Origin: Vespa crabro
Taxonomy: Eukaryota > Arthropoda > Insecta > Hymenoptera > Vespidae
Length of the DNA: 64,000 nt
Assembly (NCBI RefSeq): GCF_910589235.1
Contig: NC_060959.1
Coordinates: forward strand, 2,853,376-2,917,375
Direction of reading: 5' to 3'
Shown: piece by piece, positions 1 to 11,542 of the stretch
Layout: each line of letters starts with the position of its first letter
Numbering within the stretch: position 1 is the stretch's first letter
Notes under the pieces: generated by a model
What the model was told of the DNA's origin: nothing
Databases searched by the model: none
Seen by the model: only the letters and a program-made list of their open reading frames with translations
Program-made: the position numbers and the translations under genes

Positions 1-312
1 TCAAAAACACAGTGAGATTTACATAGCGCGCATCATTTAATATCGCGCATTTACTTCTCAATTTCCCATGGGATCCTTTAAAAAAACGCGCGTTCTCCCA
101 TTAATTTGCGGGAACACGGTGAGCGGTATTTTGCTGACGGCCTACAACGGTATCCTAGTCTAATACCGCCGCCCTTATTCATCGTGACCGGTGGGTCTAT
201 AGCTCGAACAACAAGGATGAGACGGAGGACATCTCCTCCGTGCGAATCGACTGTCATCGCTGGGCCTGCGAGATATGCCTCTTAAAACGCTCTCGTATAC
301 AATCAACAGTAT
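1..312 (-). repeat. LTR-like repeat, copy 1, cut by the window edge
   Basis: Read on the minus strand, this stretch matches the plus-strand repeats at 16953-17765 and 19268-20110. Shared blocks include TGTATACGAGAGCG near the start, ATGAATAAGGGC in the middle and AAATGCGCGATATTAAATGA near the window edge. A start of TGTA and a size of about 800 bp in the fuller copies fit an LTR, but no TG...CA ends or target duplication could be fixed. Only the first 300 bp or so are in the window. Confidence 0.6.
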
Positions 313-439
313 CTATTAACAAATTTTTTAAGAAAGGATGTAAGATATCAGTTCAGGGGAAAGTGAGAGGAAAGCATTTCTTACACTAGAAGAGACATTA
401 TATTGTTAGTTGGTGTTGAATCTATATAGAGTTGGAGTC

Positions 440-905
440 GAAAGCGAGTTACATGGCACTGCTTCAAATTACGGATTCGGGGCGATATTATTGCAGTGAA
501 TTGAAAAAAAATGAGCGTTCTACCCTTTTTATTATTCGGTAGAATGATGCCATCCGAAGAAAAGTAAATTAGCTGCAATAATTTCTCGCAATAATCAAAG
601 CATTTGAGAAGTTTAAGATTTATTTATTCGGTATACAATTTACAATTATTACAGATTGTCTAACCTTTATACTCACTCTGAATAAGAGAGATTTCTATGT
701 GCGCATATTCCACTGGGCATTAGCATTAGAAAAATTTTCTATGATTAAACATAGGCACCATAAAAATATAGTCTATGTAGACGCATTGAATCATTATCCG
801 TTACCTTCGTGTTTAATGATTGAGCACGATAAAGATTCTTTATGGTTACAGGTTGATCCTAATGTGCAGTTCTTGCCAAGAGGGAAGAAGCCGCCGAATA
901 CGTAG
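440..905 (+). pseudogene. Gypsy (Ty3-like) RNase H remnant
   Basis: With about one frame change this stretch translates as the RNase H domain of a gypsy-type pol polyprotein. Visible in order are a GTASNYGFGAILLQ block (family pattern DAS..GFGA.LLQ), an ELAA-like block (family YELE.LA), FKIYLFGIQFTIITDC (family strand and D of the active site) and WALALEKF followed by YVDALNHYPL (family HVDALSRxP). In-frame stops and a changed first aspartate show it is dead. It ends just before the jockey-like insertion, and the matching integrase resumes at 5279, so the two are probably one element. It would have degraded the RNA strand during reverse transcription. Confidence 0.75.
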
Positions 906-1286
906 TTAAATGAAATTTATTAGAAGAGATAGATGACAATATACATTTAGTAGTTCCGGTTAAATTCTCAAAACTAGGAAATAGTTATAGCTCACAGAAT
1001 ATACTTAATATTACAATCAAAATGTCGAAATATACTCAAGTAAGTCATTCAACACTGCTATAAATACCACTATTAACAAAAAAGAAAGAATCCACCTAGA
1101 TATCGAAGTTACAGACACTATATTAAGCTCTCAATCACACTCGCAGCCACGTGATTACAAAAAATATCTACAAACAATTCCTTTTGCGTGCTACTAGAAG
1201 TAGAGGTCACTCCAATCGATGCCACTAAACAATTGAAACAGTTAAACCTCCTCCCACATATATATATATATATATTTATATTTATA

Positions 1287-1322
1287 TTTTTGCTTGTATA
1301 TATATATATATACAAGCAAAAA
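1287..1322. repeat. Perfect AT-rich palindrome
   Basis: TTTTTGCTTG, an alternating TA core and CAAGCAAAAA form an uninterrupted 36-bp palindrome inside the 5' part of the jockey-like element. It could form a cruciform. It follows a separate AT run at 1257-1275. Confidence 0.8.
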
Positions 1323-1339
1323 CTATTGAACCACTGAGT

Positions 1340-1937
1340 AACAAGCAGGCAACAATAATTTCACCTCAAAAAAACTAAAATACAGTCAAATAAAATTTCA
1401 ACTTAATTCACTAGAACTTTACAGAAAAATAATAAACACCCTCAAATGCAAAAATGCAAATTTTCATATTTATCAATCCAAAACAGATCATAGTTATAAA
1501 GTAATACTTCGCGAAATACATTCAAAAACGAATGCAAATAAAATCGTAGAAAGATTGCTGCAATACAGCAACACTATCAGAACAATAAAAAGCATAGTTA
1601 AATATGACACCGAACAGCCTACCTTTCTTTACTATAGAATTCGAGCCAAACATCGACAACAAAGATTTACATATATGATATAGGGAAACTATTAAACACT
1701 ACCATCAGCTATGAACCATGATCTACCGTAATGCTATCGCTGTCAAGGCACCAAAAAAGTACTGCAACAGACTTCCAGTTTGTGTATAATATATAGGCAA
1801 TTACCCTACAAAATCATGTCCACAGCAAGGAAAAATCGAAAATCTGAAATGTAGCAATTATCATAAGAAACATTCCGCAAATTATAAAGGTTGTGAAGTC
1901 CATAAACAGTTACAATTGAAACTCTTCCTTACCTTAA
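1340..1937 (+). pseudogene. Jockey-like gag (ORF1) remnant, 5' part
   Basis: The translation shows the typical jockey gag order: a region around YKVILREIHSKTNANKI (family pattern RVVLRGIHP.T..EKI), then LFYYRI-like and CYRCQG blocks, then a zinc-knuckle remnant CSNYHKKHSANYKGC (family CxxCxxxHxANYxGC). The family protein binds the retrotransposon RNA. Reading continues to 1937 as ...KQLQLKLFLTL. If the nested insert and one TTAA copy are removed, it runs on in the same frame at 2814 as RKRIE, matching the family's usual 'F..LRKK' stretch. Several stops and shifts interrupt the frame earlier. Confidence 0.7.
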
Positions 1938-2809
1938 CACGTTCACGCCGGGGCCGATTTTTATGTTCTTCACCGTGAGGCGGCGCTCGAATTTTTGCCG
2001 CGTTTCATTTGGCGGCGCGCGTTTATTACCTGTTCAGACCTGTATACTAGTTGTACGTTTGCTAATAGTATAGTATATATTGTGCAAGGAACAATTGGCA
2101 AAGTAAAGCCCGATGCTGTTTTTGATTATAATATTGCAAAAAAAGGCGTTGATTTATCAGATCAACTATCGGGGTATTATAGTTGTTTACGAAAAATCAT
2201 TAAATAGTACCGAAAAATAATAATACAATTAATATGTGGAACTTATCTTGTGAATGTCTGGTATATTCATAAAAAATGGGGCACTAGAAATATGAATTTG
2301 TTACAATTTAGGAAAGTTATTATTGATCAACTTTTGGCCAATGAACAAATATACCGTCATATAACATCACGTAAACATGTTCTTCAATCATATGAGGGAT
2401 CTGCAAAAGAATTCCGTAAATGCTGCAAGGAATGCTATAAAAATTTGTCCAAGAAAAAAGGCAGAGATTATGCCACTAACAAATCTACAAGAGTTAAAAT
2501 GTATTGTGGTCATTGCAAGAGTTAGCCAGCACTTTGCTTGAAATGTTTTAACAGATTACACAAAAAATAATAAATAATGATGTTATAAATAGAGCAATGT
2601 TGAATTATTATGTTAATTTTGTAGAATTTGAGTTACATTTACAATCTGAACCATTATGTTTATGTTATTGAACAAAAGTTATGTATATAATAAGTTATTA
2701 AGTATAATTGTTATTAAAAAAGTGTTTATAATAAATAAACGTTAATTTTTCAGCGTTTAATAACACAATCGAATGCAGGCCACCGGTGGCCCGCGCCGGC
2801 GTGAACATG
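1938..2809 (+). mobile_element. Nonautonomous piggyBac derivative (872 bp) in jockey gag
   Basis: The element is bounded by TTAA at 1934-1937 and 2810-2813, the piggyBac target duplication. Its ends are inverted: CACGTTCACGCCGG on the left and CATGTTCACGCCGG read from the right, 13 of 14 identical. The inside holds the C-terminal part of a piggyBac-type transposase. Removing the element with one TTAA restores the host gag frame, which independently confirms the boundaries. It has lost the catalytic N-terminal two thirds and cannot move by itself. Confidence 0.93.
2030..2560 (+). pseudogene. piggyBac transposase C-terminal fragment
   Basis: The first block (to 2207) contains KPDAVFDYNIAKKGVDLSDQ then YYSCLRK. 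This is the family signature around the last catalytic aspartates (pattern YN..MGGVD..DQ....Y...RK). After a short break, 2250-2525 reads NVWYIHKK and FRKVIIDQLL, the region following the catalytic core. It ends in a cysteine-rich tail (YCGHCK, then LCLKCF beyond a stop at 2523) resembling the C-terminal zinc-binding domain that recognises element ends. The upstream catalytic half is absent, and stops separate the blocks. Confidence 0.85.
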
Positions 2810-2813
2810 TTAA

Positions 2814-5070
2814 GGAAAAGAATCGAATAATTTTCTTTGGAAATAAACAATAATTATTCATCAAATACCGAGGCATACAATTTAATGCATACACTGATGA
2901 TTAATCATGTTCAATCGTTGTACGTAAGTAATAGAACCTACGTGCAAAGAATATTTACAAACAAGTAACAAAGGAACGCAATATACAAAACCATAATCAA
3001 TCCCCCGATATACATAGGGGATTACAATGCCAAACACAGATACTGGGGCTTCAAAAGAATAACATCCAGGAATAAAATACTACTTCAGGTCATAGACAAG
3101 TTATCTTTAATACTAATATTGACTGGTGAATTCACTTACTGGCCATAAAAAATTATATATTCTGCTATCATTAAAGGAATAAATAGAATACAGCTAACGT
3201 TATCGTCGAGCTCTGATTACATTTCTATACTGTTAGAATACAGACAAAATCTATCAATAGAATATCCCATTAAAAAGACCTATGCTCATTAAAAACATAG
3301 TAGACTACGTCACTAATACAAATAATACAAATAATATACAACTAATACAAATAATCCAAGAAACAGCTTAGACACTTCTTTCATGGGCAAGAGCATAATA
3401 TTCTTCTCATATCCGAATTACATATTACACCAAAAAGGAAAGCAAAATCGAAATGGCATCAGTATAAAACAGCAGAAAACAAAATTAATTTATCAAAAAA
3501 GTTAAAAAAATGCTAAAGCATCACAGTAAAGAAATCACTCAATACCTCAAAAATTTGACACCAAATAAAAATACCAATTACACACTGTGGAAGGCTGTAA
3601 GGAGACTTAAAAAATTAATAGTGTAGACACCAGTATTAAGAAAAGTAAACGGCTTTTGGACAAAAAGTTCTTCGGAACAAGTTTCAACATTTACAGAACA
3701 TTTTCATCAAACTTTTCAACCTAATGTAATAACAATATGTCCAGCAACAATAACAAAATTAACAAGCAATACTACCTTTTATGAAGGATAATACATCACG
3801 ATACGCAGTATTACAAAGAAAGAAATAAAACGACTGATAATAATTGAAACTAAAATCTCCGGGATTCGATTTAATCAGTGGCAAAATAATCAAAAAACTT
3901 CTGAACGAAGTCATCAGAATGATTACTATCATATTCAACGCCATTTTCAGAATCCAGCATTATCCCAGCTTATAGAAATTGTCGAAAATAATAATGCTGT
4001 CTAAACCAAATAAAAACTTACACGATCTTCATAGATAGTATTAGAAACACCAGTCTCCTTTTTACTAATACTACCTAAGCTATACGAAAAAATCCTTTTA
4101 ACTAGAATCAAGGAAATAATTAACAGCAAAGAGATAATACCAAACCATTAATTTGGTTTCAGAGAAAGGAACGCTACAATCATAAAAATAAATACTGTAT
4201 ATGCCTACTTCTACATATAGAGAAAACATTCGACAAGATCAGGAATGAAGGTCTCTTGTTAACTATAAAACAGCACTTTCCAGATGCAATCTATCAACTA
4301 TTTAAATCTTATCTTGAAAATAGATTTTTAGGTAAAAGTCAAAAACTCGATATATAAAATCATAAATCCAGGAATATCACAAGCAGGTGTATTGGAACAG
4401 ACACTTTAGACTTTATATGTAACAAACATTCATTCCAAAAACCCCAAATAGCACAACATGCACATTTGCGGACGATACCGGAATAATTACAATTCATGAG
4501 AATCTAAATAAAGCAGATAGAAGACCATATAAATCTACTGGAGGAATGACTGAAAAAGAAAAGAATTAATATAAACTATAATGTAATAACACTTAAATGT
4601 AGTTATATCACTTTTACCCTTCGCAAAGGCATTATCCCAAAAATCAAACTTTACAGGTAAAGAACATCAGATATCTAGGACTCCACGTAGATGCAAATTT
4701 ACTTGGAAAAAACAAATAAATAAAAAAATTCAGCGAATCAGAATTCTAAGAAAGGGCATGTGTTGTCTAATCAACTGCCGTTCGATACTAAATACAAACA
4801 ACAAATTATTAATCTATAAAGCCATAATAAAACCTGTCTGAACGTACGGCATCCAATTATGGGGTACATCAGCAAAAAGTCATGTCAACAAAATGGAAAT
4901 TATACAATCAATCACACTACGTACAGTAGTAGAAGCAACATAAAAAACGAAAAACTACGTTAAGACCTACAAATCCTCACTGTAAAAGAGGGAATACAGC
5001 AACTTTCCAGCAGCTGTAGAGAGGGAAAAATAAATCATCCAAACCTATTAGCCAACACCCTATACACGTC
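2814..5070 (+). pseudogene. Jockey-like gag end plus endonuclease/reverse transcriptase remnant
   Basis: After the end of gag, an APE-type endonuclease block occurs near 2990-3060 (YIGDYNAKHRYWGF, family GGDFNAKH..WG). A linker at about 3590-3720 reads NYTLWKAVRRLKK and then FTEHFHQTFQP, typical of jockey elements. The RT region has EKTFDKIRNEGLLLTIK and SYLENRF (family FD.VW..GLL.K), and near 4680-4930 a LGLHVDANLLGK-like block followed by YGIQLWGTSAKS, the usual jockey RT C-terminal signature. The intact protein nicks target DNA and copies its own RNA there. At least ten frame breaks are visible, so it is inactive. Confidence 0.75.
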
Positions 5071-5278
5071 ATGAAAAGATTGAAGAAAAAACAACCATAA
5101 TATCTAGTATGGATACCTGGATATGATCACTGCATCAGTGCTATTCTATTGGGCATAGCACCCACATGTTACTCTTATTTGCTAATTCAACTAGCCGAAT
5201 CTCTCATTCGACAGATTGAAGAGACTTTAATTTGGAGTTAATATAAAAAAAATAAATAAATAAATAAAAAAGTTATGG

Positions 5279-5880
5279 ATGTTTTCAAAATTTATGTGGA
5301 TTTATACGACTAAAACTATCGCTGCGAACAAAATAATAGATCTATTTCGAAAAGAATCTGTTGTATCTGGAAATTCGCGTAGAATAATTTCCGATAGAAG
5401 AGATTTAATTAAATCAAAAGACCTTAAGTCGTATTGCGCCGAGAAAATTGAACATGTGCTGATCACTATCGGAATTTCTAAAGCGAACAGGCAAGTAGAA
5501 TGCATGGGTTGTACGTTAATATCATTGTTAACGAAACTCACCGATCCGAGAAATGAACAGTGGTATCATTATCTTGAACGTGTACAATAGCATTTTAATA
5601 CCATTCATAGAATAGTAAAGATAATAGAAGTATAAGAATTATTACCTTTAATCTATTGTTCAAGGTCCATGCGCATTTGCGAGACGATCCTGAAATTTAT
5701 GTCTTACTAGAAGGTGAGAGGATTGCCAAATTTCAAACCGAGAAAGACGAACTGTGCGGGAGTGCCAGAAAAAATATAGCGAAAATATAACAAGAAAATA
5801 AAAGAATTTTTGATAAAAAGTAAACTAAATATACAAATTATCGTGAAGACCCTTCGATAGTAATAAGATAAACGCAACAA
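5279..5880 (+). pseudogene. Gypsy (Ty3-like) integrase remnant
   Basis: An open frame of about 100 residues starts in a strand (FSKFMWIYTTKT, family DxFTKFxWLYPTK). It then has RRIISDRR, holding the second catalytic aspartate (family RIISDRG), and a QVEC block for the third catalytic residue (family QVER). After the stop at 5590, the C-terminal region continues in other frames to about 5830 (RLRDDPEI-like and LLEGERIAKF). The family enzyme joins retrotransposon DNA to the genome. It follows the A-rich tail of the jockey-like insert directly, and its missing upstream part is probably the RNase H fragment at 440-905. Confidence 0.82.
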
Positions 5881-6628
5881 AGTCCTGGATTGAAATTTGC
5901 AAGTAATTGTAAGTATTTAGGACTATATTCGCATTTTGCACAAAAATAGATACATAGTTCATAAAGTTGACGAATATGAGATAAACTTCGATCTCTGCAA
6001 ATTATATAAAACACTAGTTATTAGATGTTGTAAATAATGAATCTAAAGATGATGGCATAGATGATAATTGATATCAGAGATTGCTATTTCTGAAGAATGA
6101 TCGAGCGTAGGCTAAGAGAACTATTTTGAAGGTCAAAAATTGCATAGGAAGCGATCGAACATTCTAGCAATGATTTAAACGACGCATTGTCAAGGCGAAA
6201 AAGTCAATATATTGTTCATAAATATAAACAAAATATATTACTTATAATTTTTTTCAAAAATACGAAAATAATTGGTATAACATAATATAATCAATTTGTT
6301 TATTTATTTATGTTAGATTATTATTATATAATAATTTGTTTTTTATAAATTATTTGTAATTCTTTTCATGCAAATATTCTATTCTACGCTTGAAAACAGA
6401 CATTATTCAGTACTTCTGTAATATTATGCTAGACACTGAATAATTAAATTCTACAAGATATCACAGACTCAAACATTTTAATTACTTTTATATTTAAATA
6501 CATATAACTAAAATATATAAAAAAAATACACAACAGAATTTTTTAAGGAAAAAAGAAAGTAAACAAAGAAAGAAGAAACAAAATAGAAAAATTTATAAAA
6601 CAAATAGCTAGATTTTGCAAGTAAAATT
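5881..6628. other. AT-rich spacer without recognised genes
   Basis: This stretch separates the gypsy integrase remnant from the left inverted arm. It is AT-rich with short A and T runs. I see no coding frame, structured RNA or transposon ends here. Confidence 0.5.
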
Positions 6629-7413
6629 TCTTCTTTTATTTCAACTTTTCCAACGTATGATAAAACTCAGGTAGAACACAGCAGCAATATAATTTTGTTC
6701 AATGAGAAATGCATATGAAGTATATAGATTTATCGATTATTGTTTCAAAATTAATAATTAGTGAATATATATATTATATATTATTTTTAATAAAGATCAA
6801 TACACGAATTCGTTTCCATATTATCCACTGAGATTTTTCCAGCCTATTTTGTTATGGTTTTCTCTGTAGGAATTCACTTCATATTATTGCAATTACTACT
6901 ACTATTACTATAATAATAATACGTAATATTATAATATACAAATAAGAACATTAATAAAAAAATAAAGAAGAAATAGAAGAATATACTTATATATATCATG
7001 ACACATATGAAGACTAATATAATATAATAATTACATATTATAATAATATAATAATTTATTATAACAAAAGAAGAAAAAATGTATCATTTTACGTGCTGGT
7101 TTGACGTGCAAACTCATAATAAATTGTGTCCTTGATAATTTTTACACATGACCGCCCATTGATAGATACGTCTAATACAAACGATATATGAGGAACAGTA
7201 CGAAATGTTTATTTTGCTTTCGTCCCCTATCGTTTCTCTTTATCTTATTACCGTTATTATGATCGTTATGATTTTGTCCCCACACTGTTTCTTATTCATG
7301 ATCAGCCGAGGCTAATTGTTTTTACTAGTATAATATAAAATGTATTAAACAATATCTAGATGTATATAAATAATATTTAAATACATTTTTATTATTATTA
7401 TTATTATTATTAT

Positions 7414-7448
<35 letters not shown>

Positions 7449-8000
7449 ATAGTGTAGTAACAGTCGAAGTAGTATAGAGTAGACTAGTCCTATAGGAGAA
7501 ACCACGTAGAAAAAGCGCTGAGAGTTCTACTTTATAGGTAGTGTGGACATGAACTCATTTAATTCGTATTAAAATAATATATAAGTATTCATTAATTATT
7601 TTTATGAAAATATTCGACAAATTCTTATTTTTTGTCGCAGATTTATATACTAATTCTATATGTCAATTATATTTATTATTTTCTACCCATTTATCGTAAA
7701 ACAAATTCGTACCGAAATCGTATCTAGCACGGATCACTGCGAGACGTACGCTATCATCAAAGAAAGATATATATATGAGAGACTTTAAAGTGTGCAATCA
7801 AAATTTATTAATATTACTTACACTAACTTACACGAAACCAATTGTTATGTACGCGTGAGAGGAAACTAACCAAACTTATACAACGATACAATAGATGCAT
7901 GGTGGGAATAGCGTTCTTCGGTTGTATTCCTAATTCATATTTTGTACATACTTGTCGCTGAAGTCATACATACTTTGAATAAAAGGTAGTGAATAGCCTT
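6629..8000 (+). repeat. Left arm of a large inverted repeat
   Basis: The reverse complement of this arm is found at 14850-16094. Outer bases 6640-7380 are almost identical between arms, with only a few differences noticed, such as one substitution near 7280, one near 6803 and a 1-base indel near 6714. The arms then share a microsatellite (7391-7450) and the following 200 bp. The left arm alone has about 210 extra bases at roughly 7670-7885. The innermost 110 bp match at only about 85 percent. No protein is encoded. The outer edge begins near GTAAAATTTCTTC, with no clear target duplication. Confidence 0.92.
7391..7450. repeat. (TTA)n(GTA)n microsatellite in left arm
   Basis: About nine ATT units are followed by about eleven AGT units. 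The right arm has the complementary tract, much longer, at 15190-15326, so this is the main length difference in the outer arms. Confidence 0.95.
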
Positions 8001-9663
8001 AATTGCTTTTAGATATAGATACATGTAGATATTTGCGAAGCATATATATAAATACAAGGCAAACAATTTTTCATGTAATAAATGAAAAAGAAAAAAGTAG
8101 ACAATAAAAAGATCATTTTCATGTGATACGTTGAATTATTTGCCTCAGATAATTCGTGTCATTTCCAGATAGATCCTAATTAGATTAATCATCTAATTTA
8201 TTTACGTCCAACGACATTGTATATAAATTAATAGTTACGCAATGATAAAATCCGAGATAATACTGGAAAGATTATTTGCGAAACTTTGGATTTTCTACTG
8301 TGCCGTATGCGATATAACAAATACACGTTTGAGCCGATGGTATATTTAAAATATATGTTTACATAACTCATATCTCTTCATTCTTAGTATAATTTTTTTT
8401 CTTCTTGCTTTCATGTTCTTATAATAAATTTCTCTTTTTTATTACGAAAAGTATTTCATTTAGAGAAACAATGGGAAAGAAAAAGAGAGAGAGAGAGAGA
8501 TAGAAAAAGAGAGAGAGAGAAAGAGAGCGAGGATTTTGGAAACATATAAGCTAACAAAATCTATTACATAACTCTATTAATTTTTCACGTATAATAACTA
8601 CGATACACATAAATGATGACCGTGAAGAGTATTCAATACGATTGACACTTCTGTCTATATCTATCTTGTTTTCTTCATAGCTAGTTAATGTTATTCATTA
8701 ATTTCAAATAACGATTATAAGGAAATGTATTGGTCACATCTTGGTGGGAATATTTTAATTATTCATCACGTTTCTATCTAACTATCTTTCCCATGATCTT
8801 TAGAAAAATAGAGAAAAAAAGATGAAGTATTTTACGGATAGATACTAACGTGATTATCTCTTAACTTGGAAATCTAACCAATTCTTTGTTAATATGTAAT
8901 GAAAAATATGTTATAACAATTTCACTATAATTATACTACTTATATCTTTCACTATATTTAGCAATATTATCAGGTATCTTAATTAATTAATTATATACAC
9001 ATACATTATTACATTTATTATATTATAACATATTTTACCAAATATATTCTACTCTTATACATTGTACTATTGAATTGTGAATGAGGATGAAATTATGAGA
9101 GCGTTTCCAGATAAGCGTCTCGCACCGAACCAACGATGATAGCCGATAATATATATTATACTATAATATATATACATATATATATATTATACCTATTTCT
9201 ATGTATATATATATATATACATATAGTATACCTTCTTCTATGTATATATATATTATTGCTATATTAAAAAAAGACAGAACGATAAAGGTCACATAGCTGA
9301 ATCTTATAATCTTTAGTTAAACTCATAGATATCTAAAATGTACTAATCCGGCAATAAATACAAGAGGTAGACTTTTAGATTAAACGAGCTGCGTGTTTGT
9401 TTTGTACCTAATCTTAAAGCAGCTGTATTTTATTCATAAAACAGAACGATCACTTTTTAGAAAGCACCACACGTGTGTTAATTTGAATATTCGAAACGAA
9501 TTATCCAGCCATGTCTCTATCCAATAACTAGTCATTCTTTCTCATTCCATTTATATTTTTATGGAGATCTCTTCTTTACTATTCCCTAATATATATAAAT
9601 AAAAAGAGGTACCAGAGAGAGAGAGAGAGAGAGAGAAACAGAGAGCTAAGAGCTAAAAGTATA
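8001..9663. other. AT-rich region with GA tract, LTR scrap and AT palindrome
   Basis: This part lies just inside the left arm. It holds a GA tract at about 8484-8530, a 50-bp scrap at 9092-9145 matching the start of the LTR-like repeats (block GCGTCTCGCACCG), alternating AT at 9148-9255, and a GA tract at 9614-9637. I could not recognise the missing N-terminal exons of the P450 here. Confidence 0.5.
9092..9145 (+). repeat. Short fragment of the LTR-like repeat
   Basis: GAGAGCGTTT, GCGTCTCGCACCG and CGATGATAGCCGAT match in order the first 55 bp of the repeat copy at 16957. It is either a truncated insertion or a leftover of conversion with that family. Confidence 0.5.
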
Positions 9664-10368
9664 TTGATTAAGAAAATCAATTTTAATTTCGTGGAAATAA
9701 TATTCTATTCTATAAATTTTCTTATGATTTGTAGAATTAAAGTGGCGAACTCATCGAAGATTATTTATTATGTCTTATTATATATAAGATTATTTAGACA
9801 AGTTTTTCCTTCCAACGCTCTTGGGCCGCGTATAGATGTATTCGTTGAAAATTCAATTTTTTTAACGCAAATATTGGAATTTGCAGCTGGCAAAAAAATA
9901 GATATTTACCATTATATTATACTCTGCATTCTGGATATGTTATAAAATGAAAATAGAAGATTTTTAAACTTTATATAATTATATATATATATATATAATA
10001 TATATGTGAAGAAAGTATACTTTCAAATATACACAGGTATATTTGTCGCGCGTCTCATGGCCCGCCCTTCCTTTGTCTTTTGTTATCTAATTCTTTTACT
10101 AAATTCTGTTACTAAATTCTTTTACCTACAAATCGAGCCGTTAAGATTTGGGAGAGAAACGGACAGTAAAAAATAGAACGTGAACGAGAGAAGTAGCACG
10201 AGAGTGTAGTATAAAATTTAACCAGTGTGAATAATAAACGTAAATTGTCGTTTCTTTGTTCACAGATAAGACTGTGAATAGTAAATAAGTAGTGATTAAC
10301 AAATAAAGATTTATTACTTTGTTCACAAAGAAACATATTTTCGTTTATCACCTCACCTTAATTAATTC

Positions 10369-10371
<3 letters not shown>

Positions 10372-10419
<48 letters not shown>
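10372..10419. repeat. (AT)n microsatellite
   Basis: About 23 uninterrupted TA units lie inside the P450 pseudogene, between the helix C/D exon and the piggyBac derivative. Confidence 0.97.
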
Positions 10420-10421
<2 letters not shown>

Positions 10422-10771
10422 GAATTTATATAATTTTGTTTTGATTTATATTGAAAGATGGCATTTTGAATGCAAGATTAAATTTGCAAACCAATCTGAA
10501 TTTCAAACTTGGAGAATCTCTGGAATGGTAATAATAATACATTTTTTTAATTCTTTTAATTTAATTTTTTTTAATTTTTTAACTTTTAATTTTTTTAATT
10601 TCTATATAAATGATATTCAAAATATGGTTACATCTTAATATTATTTTTAACAACACTGCTAAAATAAAGAAATATCAAAAATGTATATCGTACATCAATG
10701 ACATCACAAGCAAACTATATTTAAAATAAACATTTTTTTAAGTATTTTAATATTTTATTTTAATATTTTAA

Positions 10772-11542
10772 CCCTTTGCACTCGGAGCCATTCTGGATGT
10801 TGGCTACCAGCTACTCGACGCTACTTTGTGGCAGAAACGTGCATTTACAGACCCTCGTATTATTTAGTATAATTTTGGAACTATCTAACATATTATAATA
10901 ATATTGGACTTATATGAATTGGTTGAAATCGAGAAATGTATATTTGCAAAAAAATCAATGTTTTATTTTTTATAATTTTGTATAGAGTGATAAACTCTAA
11001 AACTCTCCAAAATGCATTGCAGGCTGATTAGTGCACGTTTGACAATAATATGTTGTTTGACGCCTGCGAACAGGTGTTTCCTATCAGAATAAACAATACA
11101 ATCTCTTTTTCTTTGCCCCACATCAGGAATATGTAGTTTATTGTCTAATCTATTGTCCGCAGAAAATGTGGATGGACGCGTTCTCGATTCACGAAAATCA
11201 CCTCTCAATTGACCAATGATTATAAATCTCACTATACAGTGCATGCTATGTTTGCTTACCGACCTTTCTTCTATATGTTGCTATATCGCTCTTGTAAGCC
11301 TTTGAAGTGGTCGGATCGTCGTGAACAATCTTATCGCGTTCTCGTACGACAATACTCGCTAACATTTCTTTGTGTATATCTTAGTAATTTTACTATATTT
11401 TGATTTGATTTCTTGTGCCATTTCAAGAGAAAACTTCAGGAAAGCATGCATGTTCCAAAAAGTTGCGCTGAAATAACTCAATTAGTCGTAATCACTAATC
11501 AAATTTAATGTCCCACGAGAGGGGACATCCGAGTGCAAATGG
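10772..11542 (-). mobile_element. Nonautonomous piggyBac derivative (771 bp) in P450 intron
   Basis: TTAA flanks both sides (10768-10771 and 11543-11546). The inverted ends read CCCTTTGCACTCGG on the left and CCATTTGCACTCGG from the right. The interior, on the minus strand at 11244-10963, encodes what looks like the C-terminal cysteine-rich region of a piggyBac transposase: RLDNKLHIPD, RKRDCIVYSDRK and FRVYH. The family pattern is RL..KH, RxCxVCsxR and CF..YH. Several zinc-binding cysteines have been replaced. The catalytic region is gone. Confidence 0.87.

Larger units (their letters stand above)
930..5270 (+). mobile_element. Degenerate jockey-like non-LTR retrotransposon with a nested insert
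   Basis: A gag region (about 1340-1935, resuming at 2814) and a pol region with endonuclease and reverse transcriptase (about 2980-5070) lie in one orientation. The element ends in an A-rich tail with AATA repeats at about 5240-5270, as non-LTR elements do. It has inserted between the RNase H and integrase parts of a gypsy element, and was itself split by a piggyBac derivative at 1938-2809. The 5' boundary is uncertain. Many stops and frameshifts make it inactive. Assignment to the jockey clade rests on the gag zinc knuckles and on the layout of the RT C-terminal region. Confidence 0.75.

Noticed and set aside
10112..10351. Minus-strand 79-codon frame inside the P450 region
   Set aside because: Low-complexity, overlapping a second frame, no family features; lies in a probable intron.
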